DNA from: Ariolimax columbianus
Lineage: Eukaryota; Mollusca; Gastropoda; Stylommatophora; Arionidae
Length of the DNA: 64,000 nucleotides
Direction of reading: 5' to 3'
NCBI GenBank assembly: GCA_036924085.1
Contig: JAVGWX010000002.1
Location: forward strand, 86,792,204-86,856,203
The notes below the pieces were generated by a model. The model was not told where the DNA came from and did not search any database. It worked only from the letters and a program-made list of their open reading frames with translations. A program made the translations under genes and the position numbers. Positions 57,306-64,000 of the stretch are shown here, in pieces; position 1 is the first letter of the stretch, and every line of letters begins with the position of its first letter.

Positions 57306-57978
57306 TAAAACACAAGACCCTCAGAATACTACAGTGGAATGCGGAGGGTGTCATTAACAAAAAACTCCCCCTAACACATAACTTGCATGAAGATAAGATT
57401 GACGTGGCATGTATCAAAGAAACGCACCTCAACAACAACCACAAATTCTCAATCAGAGGATACCAGGCCTCCGTCTGAATAGAGGTCACAAAGGATGGGT
57501 TCTGATAGTGACCCGTAACTGCATACCGAGTAGCGCGGTATCTGTCAATTACACCGGACAAGCAGAAATTGTAGGGGTTGACATAATGGCTCAAGAGACG
57601 AAGATCCGCATCTTCAACTTGTACGGACTACCAAACAAAGACCTATCGCTTTCGAGTATGGAAGTCAAAGACTCCAACTGCATAGTATTTGGAGACTTCA
57701 ACAGCCACTCGGAGATAGACAGCATAGGTTACGAAGTGGAAGATTGGGAGATAGACACAAATCTGTATCTAATCAATAGCCCAGATGAGAGCCCTAGCTT
57801 CTATTCTAGAACATGGCTTACCACCTCTACTCCAGATTTGGCCTTTTCCACGGTGAACATTCACCATAAAATAGACAGCCAGGTGCTAAACCAATTGACA
57901 GGTAGCGACCACAGGCCAATTAGGCTAGAAGTTGATATGGAAGTAGGCCCACAGGAAATAAAACCGCTCCCACGTTGA
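57306..57978 (+). pseudogene. Endonuclease domain of LINE-A copy 7
   Basis: An APE-type endonuclease that would nick target DNA for priming. In order: LRILQWNAEGVI (catalytic Asn), DVACIKETHL (catalytic Glu), a stop and frameshift near 57,470, then GGVLI-like KGWVLIVTRNCIPSS, IRIFNLYGLPNKD, FGDFNSHSEI (catalytic Asp/Asn), TSTPDLAFST and GSDHRPIRLE (catalytic Asp-His). All hallmark residues are present, but the frameshift and a Trp-to-TGA change after PLPR separate it from the RT. Confidence 0.88.
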
Positions 57979-59640
57979 AATTACAAACGAGCCGACAGGG
58001 ACAGATTTGCAAGCCTGGCAGATGGGCTGTGTGAAACCATCAAAACACGGAACAAAAAAATGAAGCCCATGGTGAAAAGCCTAAGCAATTCAATAATGCA
58101 AGCTGCCACTGTAACCATCCAAAGAGGGGCACGGAAAAATTATAAGCCATATTGGAATGATGATTTGCAGAAAGCAGAAAAAGCAGTTACAAATGCTAGG
58201 AACATGGCAGAGCGAGAACAATCTATGGAGGCAAATTTTGGCCTCAAAGCCACCACGGCGAAATACAAATACACTCTAAACCAAACAGCAGGAGAAAGCT
58301 GGAAAAACAAAACAGAAAGCCTCAATTTAGACAAAGAAGGGAACAAACTATGGAAGCTAGTCAGAGCCATGCAAGACGAAACTCCATCAAACAAACAAAT
58401 TACAATCAAACAGGGTGACACCATGCTAACTGGAAAAAAAGCAGCAAACGCCTTTGTTGAACATTATGCCAGAGCAAACCACATTGATGTCCCAGCAGAT
58501 AGGCATACAGACATTAGTGAAGAGCAAAAGGGGCATGACAACATCAATATGGCACCAGAAGAGCAAATGATGGCAAAATTAACAATGAAAGAAATGGAAG
58601 AGGCCATGAGAACATTAAATAAAAGGAAATCTCCCGGAAAAGACGGGATAACAAACGAAATGCTGATGGGGTTGGGCCAAACAGCAAAGAGGAAACTACT
58701 ATCAGTCCTGAACCAAAGCTGGAAAAGGGGTATTGTACCCCAGGCATGAAAAGACGCAGTACATGTACCAAAGAAAGGAAAAGACAAAACAGATCCAAAT
58801 GGATACAGGCCTATCAGCCTACTGAGCTGCGTAGACAATCTGATGGAACGTATGATAAACACCAGACTGATGTGGCATCTGGAAGAAAAACACATACTAA
58901 TTTCACAGCAAGCAGGCTTTAGACAGGACAGATCCACTGAGGATCATGTCATCCTCATAGCCAAGGAAATAGAAGATGCCTACCAGGAGCAAAAACACAC
59001 AGCAGCGGTTTGGATGGACCTAGAAAAGGCATTTGACAAAGTCTGGAAAGAGGGACCTAGAGTCAAGCTAAGAAGAAGTAAAGTGTGTGGAAAAATGTAG
59101 AAATGGATCAGTCACTACCTCAAAATCAGAACGGCAAGAGTTCAAGTACAAGGGCAGATGAGCAAAGAGGTTACACTTGAGCAGGAAGTACCCCAGGGGA
59201 AGTACTGTCACCCACACTCTTCCTGGTGTATATAAATAACATGACAGAGAATATACCAAGAAGAGTCCATAGCTTAATGTATGCAGATGATCTGGCTACG
59301 TGGACCTCTGAAAAGAATCTCACCATAGAAAGAAATCGGATGCAGTAGGCCCCAACATCGCTGAAAGAGTGGGCGAACTCATGGCTGGTCAAAATAAATG
59401 AGGAAAAAACGACATGTACAATATTCTCGCTATCAAACAAACCCCAAGCACCAAATTAAATCTTAACGGCAAATACCTGCGGCCAAACGACAACCCAAAC
59501 TATCTGGAAGTCACATGTGATCGGCGCATGACATGGAAAAGTCAGATCGAGAGAAACCGAATCGGAGCCAGACAAAGAATGGCAATCATGAGGAAACTTG
59601 CTGACACTAAAAAAAAACGGTACACTTGAATAGTGAGACC
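57979..59640 (+). pseudogene. Linker and RT domain of LINE-A copy 7
   Basis: The linker frame 58,060-58,749 is open up to a Trp-to-TGA change after GIVPQA. The RT follows with NGYRPISLLS, DLEKAFDKVW (motif A), a decayed motif B (EQEVPQG then shift, VLSPTLFLVYINNM in another frame), YADDLATW motif C with both Asp residues, WLVKINEEKTT. Further stops: TAG for Tyr after VCGKM at 59,098 and TAG for Gln at 59,347. Near 59,610 there is a deletion of about 30 bp after KLADT. Inactive. Confidence 0.87.
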
Positions 59641-60943
59641 AGTTCTCGAGTACGGCATGAACAACAGTAGCAAATGCGAACTTCGATAAAAATAGCAAAC
59701 TCCAAAACCAAGCCATGATAGTTATAACAAGAGGCATGAAGTCAACGCCAATTGTAGAACTTGAAAAGATTACAAAACTGCAATCCATGACCGACAGAAG
59801 AGACTGCAGAGCCCAGCAGCAATCAGAAAAACTCCAAAGACTGACTGACCATCCAATGCACCAGAGGCTAAACAAATTCGGAAATGGGAAACTTTGCAGA
59901 AATAGCCAAAGCAAAGATGAACGAAGACCCCATGAACATACTAAGAACACCAAAACCCATCGCTACTGTACAAAACCTACCTGGAGGCAGCATATATTTC
60001 CAGAGGTGGTAGAAAATACACCAGGTATTGGAAACAAAAAACTGCCAGACTGAAAAAAAAGAAAAAATACTACCCTGAGTTACGTAACGAAAAAGTACCC
60101 AAGCATGGACTGGACCCATGCATACACCGACGGTTCCGTAACAAACACAACACAGACCGGACGGGCAGGAGCATTTCTGAACCTAGCAAATGGCAGAAAA
60201 ATAACACTGTCATTCGCTACTGGAGAATACACAAGCAATTTCAGAGCGGAGGCAGAGGCACTGAGGGCGGCAGTGGAAGAAATGGTGACAGATAAAAGGA
60301 ATGAAAGCCATATAGTCCTGGATACAGATGCCTTGGCCGTAGTCACAGCACTAAAAAGCCAGAAAAATACTGAACCTAATGATTTAAGAGCAGTACTCTG
60401 TCAGCTATGCCAGCAGTCCGCACCAAAAAGGGTAGTGGTACAGTGGGTTCTATCCCACTGTAACATCCAAGGCAACGAGGAGGCAGACAGACTGGCAAAA
60501 AAAGGTGCAAGACTACCACAACCAGATACTAGTATGACATACGAAGAGTCAAAACGGCTTATTAGAGCTAGATACTTGACCAAATGGGAAACAGAACATA
60601 CTGGCTACACACAAAAAACGATGCGTATTACCAGTTGAACAGAAGAGAGCATGTCGTGGTCTTCAGACTTCGCACTGGCCACAATAGACTCAGGTACCAC
60701 CTATTCAACAAATTGAAGGTAGGTGGCACTGACGAATGTCCGTGTGGTACCGGGAAAATGACCGCTGAGCTTTTGCTGCAAAACTGCCCGACATACGAGG
60801 ATTAGAGAGAGCAGATGTGGCCATCACCAGTGGCAACACTAGACGAGCTCTATGGCAGTATCGACAGCTTCAGGATGACCCCTGCTTTTCTCGAAAAAAT
60901 AAAGGTTGATGTCTGACTGCGTACGATGAAGAAGAAGAAGAAG
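59641..60943 (+). pseudogene. RNase H, CCHC and tail of LINE-A copy 7
   Basis: Frame 60,105-60,638 is open and carries YTDGSVTN, FRAEAEALRA, DTDALAVVTA and EEADRLAKKG, the four RNase H acidic residues. A 2-base insertion (ACACACAAAAAACG) near 60,610 shifts the frame; 60,584-60,805 continues to ECPCGTGKMTAELLLQNCP, where the CCHC His has become Leu. The 3' end has EKIKVDV and the tail GCGTACGATGAAGAAGAAG. Confidence 0.87.
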
Positions 60944-61832
60944 TTTAATCTTGATTGTTGTATGCAGCTTGTCTAGTTTGTCATTGTAGCGGATGGCATT
61001 GATGTTCACGCAAGGCCGTTTAAAGTCTGCCGATAAAAGTCTCTCATGGTAAAAAAATGCTGTCAGCATAAACTTACGAGCGGAAATGTGTGACTTGCAT
61101 TTTTTTTTGGTTTCGGTGATCCGGTATGTTTCCCTGGCTTGCTAGCAGTGTTGCTGCTCGGCTCAAAGTGGTGGCACCACTATTCATCTGCTAACACTAT
61201 GCGCAAAAGAAACAAATCACCTTTCCTTTTGTATCGCAGCAAGTGGTTTAAACTCCATCCCATGCGTTCTTCCTTATGGTGGTTGGTCAGCAAACGAGGT
61301 ACCCATTGTGAACATACGCTAAGGTACTTCTGTTTCTTGCTAACCACCATTTGAAGTGTCCCTAGCGACACAGTGATTTGCTCTGCTAGCTAACGTAAGC
61401 TCCGTCGACGGTCCACCCGAATTCCTGCATCAATTTTGTTGATGGCATTTTCTGACGCAACAAAATGCGCCTGAATTATCGGAAGATGTTTCGTTCCTCC
61501 CGTTCTTCTTTAAATATCGTTGCCCAGTTCTTCACTGTTGTCTTCTTTTTGTCACCATACACTCCCTACATTCTGCGATGAATGTCAAGTTGTCGGCATT
61601 CTTCAGCTGTAAGAAACCGTATCACCGCTCACTGATCAACTCTGGACGGATTCCGTATCACACCTGCCATGTTTTCAACGGTCTGTTGCGGAAACTATGA
61701 GTTGGAGGATAATGATATTTTGTAAACTTGACGGTTGGCATGTGCTGTTTAAACTAGAAGTGACGTCTTCATATGCATCGTAGGTATTTTTGCCTTGTTG
61801 AAGTTTGGTCCGGTTACATTTGAACACGCCTA

Positions 61833-61837
<5 letters not shown>

Positions 61838-61913
<76 letters not shown>
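61838..61913. repeat. (TA)n microsatellite, right flank of mariner
   Basis: About 76 bp of pure TA directly outside the mariner end, then TTTATACACACACATACATA. Confidence 0.97.
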
Positions 61914-61919
<6 letters not shown>

Positions 61920-62256
61920 CACACACATACATAATTATATACTGTTGTTATATTCAACATCATTATACGACGGTAGTAACATGGACTATGAATAAAATGT
62001 TGGAAAACAAATTAGTGGTCGTCGAATTGCAGTTATCCATAACAATGTGTCGTATTTTGTTGAAAAAAGAAGAAAACAAATAGCGATGTCCTAAACAGAC
62101 TAGACATGTGTAGATGCACATTCAAATGAGGATGTCAAACATTTTAGTCATATAAAGCGACAGGATACTTTATTGAAAACTATACTAGAGGAGAAGATTG
62201 AAAAGGGGGGGGGGGGTGGCACAGGGTCATAAAATGTAGAGCATCATCAAAAAATG
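61914..62256. other. Unassigned AT-rich interval
   Basis: No gene. A poly-G run lies at about 62,203-62,216. Confidence 0.4.
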
Positions 62257-62878
62257 AACTTCTTTTTCGTACGCTGTCAGACGTCAACTTGAATTTGTTC
62301 GAAGAAAGCAGCTGTCATCCTGTGGCTGTCGACACTGCCATATAGCTTGTCTAGTGATGCCACTGGTGATGGCCACATGTGCTTTCTCTGGTCCTCGTAT
62401 GTCGGGCAATTTTGCAGCAGATGTGCATCGGTCATTTTGCCTGTACCACAGGTGTATTCGTCAGTGCCACCTATCTTCAGTTTATTGAATAGGTTGTACC
62501 TCAGTTTGTTGTGGCCTGTGCGGAGTTTGAAAACCACGACCTGCTCTCTTCTGTTCAACTGGTAATAGGCATCATATTTTGTTTAGCAGCATGTTCTGTT
62601 TCCCATTTGGTTATGTATCTGGCCCTAATCAAACTTTTGGAGTCTTCATAGGTCACACTAGAATCTGGTTGTGGTAGTCTTGCACCTTCATTTGCCAGTA
62701 TGTCTGCCTCCTCGTTGCCTTGGATGTTACAGTGGGAAGGAACCCACTGTACCACTACTCTTTTTGGTGTGGACTGCTGGCATAGTTGAAAGAGTACTTC
62801 TCTTAAATCATTAAATTCAGTATTTTTCTGGCTTTTTAGTGCTGTAACCACGGCTAGGGCATCTGCAAACAGGAAAAG
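62257..62878 (-). pseudogene. LINE-A copy 8, RNase H C-terminal part
   Basis: Minus-strand, severely 5'-truncated: it starts inside RNase H (ADALAVVTALKSQKNTEFND after TTTGCAGATGCC), then QWVPSHCNIQGNEEADILAN, a frameshift near 62,580, and YTCGTGKMTDAHLLQNCP with EQIQVDV. The tail is short and impure (CGTACGAAAAAGAAG). Subfamily 2 end. It adjoins another retroelement relic at 62,880. Confidence 0.88.
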
Positions 62879-62879
62879 G

Positions 62880-63580
62880 TGAACTAATGTCAGTCATAGT
62901 CATCGCTGATCTTGCCTGAATCTCAGTTCTGGAACCTTCTGTACCCATCCGTGTTCCCAGGTATTTAAGCTGTTTAACAATTTGCAATAGTTCGCCTTTC
63001 ATTGCAATCTGAGTTGATATGCCCATTGGGACGTTGACCATGATTTCAATTTTCATTGTCAAAGGTTTGAGATTAGACTCGCAATTTCTAGCTCCGTTCT
63101 AGCCAGCCCGGTAATCTCAAGGTTTGAGATTAGACTCGCAAGTTCTAGCTCCGTTCGAGCCAGCCCGGTAATGTCATCAGCAAATTTGACATTAGCGATT
63201 GAACGACCACCTATGCTGACAGTACCTATGTCATCTTCTAGAGCTTTGGACATGATACGTTAAAAAGAAAATGTTGAATAGGGTCGATGAAAGAATACTT
63301 CGCTGTGGTACACCGGTTGACGTGCGGAACCATTCCCACGTTGTCCCGTTAAGGAAGACTGCACCAGTGGCCTGGGAGCAGAGTTTCTCATTGACGTAGG
63401 TAAGTCGACACCCCATATTATATTTTCGCACAATTGCCAACATGGCCTCATCGAGAAGATTTCCCAATTCCATACATGCATGCACCACTTGTCCACGATT
63501 GTATTTATAATATGTGCTGAGTTACTAGTATTGATTATCCCTGAACAAGAAGTGTTCGTTAGTGGCACCCTTTACAAGAC
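62880..63580 (-). pseudogene. Non-LTR RT fragment (motifs B, C and E)
   Basis: Minus-strand blocks: MVHACMELGNLLDEAMLAIV, TTWEWFRTSTGVPQRSILSS then TLFNIFF (motif B), SKALEDDIGTVSIGGRSIAN with VKFADDI (motif C, both Asp present), and further on QLKYLGTRMGTEGS (motif E). A ~57-bp direct duplication at 63,062-63,175 repeats ITGLARTELELASLISNL right after motif C. The pattern (ALEDxxGTVSIGGRxIxNLRFADDIDGLA) is that of a widespread CR1/Jockey-like group, distinct from LINE-A. Confidence 0.8.
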
Positions 63581-64000
63581 AAGTCATTATCGGCACCTGA
63601 CGCACTTACATAACAAACAATATGAAAGAAAGGGAAGTAATGGCAGTCCGGAAATTGATGATGATGTAAGTGCCACAACAGAGAAATGGGTTTAGGGACT
63701 AAGCGAGACAAGATTCACCAAAACAAGTATCACAACTGCGGTAGTCTTTCGATTTTCACCTTTTGCGACTATGGAATTTAGTCCAAGTTCGATCCAGATA
63801 AATGTGTAATCTCAATTACTCCCTAACCGTCTAAGCGCATTAACTCATTTCTCTCGTGTAGTAAGTCATTTCTGTCATCTTGAGTTTCTCTGTGTTTTAA
63901 TTCAAGGATGTCCATTTCTTCACTTTATTTTCTCTTGTTCGTTATTTATGTTATTCGAATGGAGATACATTTTTGTCTTGTAATCGTTCTCACGAATAAG
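63581..64000. other. Unassigned interval at right edge
   Basis: No feature recognised. Confidence 0.3.

Larger units (their letters stand above)
56508..60943 (+). mobile_element. LINE-A copy 7 with 28S-derived 5' end, 4.4 kb, inserted in mariner
   Basis: The longest copy: 28S 3' end (56,508-56,835), short spacer, leader (56,843-57,300), endonuclease, linker, RT, RNase H, CCHC and (GAA)n tail (60,928-60,943). The mariner frame on the minus strand reads ...HTTIKIK up to 60,944 and resumes RMFSRGVILLHDN at 56,507, so the insertion limits are known to within a few bases and include the 28S piece. No target duplication is visible; about two mariner codons may be missing. The coding part has several nonsense changes and shifts. 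No ORF1/gag-like frame lies between leader and endonuclease. Confidence 0.87.

Noticed and set aside
62203..62216. Poly-G run as a regulatory element
   Set aside because: A simple homopolymer, like the poly-C runs at 5.0 and 36.17 kb; nothing else supports a function.

Overview
This window looks like a gene-poor, transposon-rich stretch of an animal genome, most likely a mollusc or close lophotrochozoan. That assignment is an inference from the 18S rRNA sequence at 45.2-46.5 kb, from tRNA-derived SINEs, and from the mix of non-LTR retrotransposons (I-superfamily, RTE-like, CR1-like), mariner and hAT relics, (TA)n tracts and minisatellites. I found no convincing host protein-coding gene. The long open frames are either retroelement pieces or products of stop-free tandem repeats.

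The main resident is one family of RNase H-bearing non-LTR retrotransposon, called LINE-A here. Its order is endonuclease, reverse transcriptase (RT), RNase H, C-terminal CCHC, then a (GAA)n tail. Copies lie at 1-0.76, 0.77-2.17, 14.8-17.4 (-), 18.07-20.54, 20.54-20.76, 30.7-32.1 (-), 35.4-38.4 (-), 56.5-60.9 and 62.3-62.9 kb (-), plus a tiny inverted copy at 0.42-0.50 kb with a 15-bp target duplication. All copies are broken. The best RT is at 15.6-17.4 kb and the best RNase H at 19.4-20.5 kb. Several copies sit inside or beside minisatellites, and two start directly at the GAA tail of another copy.

The most unusual structures are two insertions in which ribosomal RNA sequence is joined to the LINE-A 5' leader. 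At 56.5-60.9 kb a 4.4-kb unit (28S 3' end, LINE-A leader, endonuclease, RT, RNase H, GAA tail) interrupts a mariner transposon whose two halves can still be read together across the insertion; the mariner itself sits in a (TA)n tract. At 43.93-47.12 kb a 3.2-kb unit on the minus strand (putative 5' external transcribed spacer, two thirds of 18S, scrambled 18S/28S pieces, 28S 3' end, LINE-A leader, SINE core, LINE-A-like GAA tail) interrupts an older LINE and has a degenerate target duplication. In both, the interrupted host element shows that the rRNA sequence arrived as part of the inserted unit. I infer retrotransposition of chimeric rRNA-LINE/SINE templates, perhaps made by RNA polymerase I read-through into an element lying just downstream of 28S.

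Other content: about fifteen short relics of other non-LTR elements, mostly C-terminal ends; an RTE-like relic at 23.8-25.3 kb; CR1-like relics at 9.1-9.6 (-) and 54.2-55.5 kb; hAT relics at 21.2-21.8 and 50.2-50.9 kb (-); SINEs at 3.2, 8.7, 33.0, 43.5, 47.9 and 49.3 kb sharing a core motif; and minisatellites with units of about 46 (13.6-14.7 kb), 47 (17.7-21.0 kb), 41 (22.2 kb), 59 (23.2 kb), 38 (35.0 kb), 19 (38.9-40.1 kb) and 42 bp (40.7-41.5 kb). Family calls come from reading translations by eye; no database search was run.
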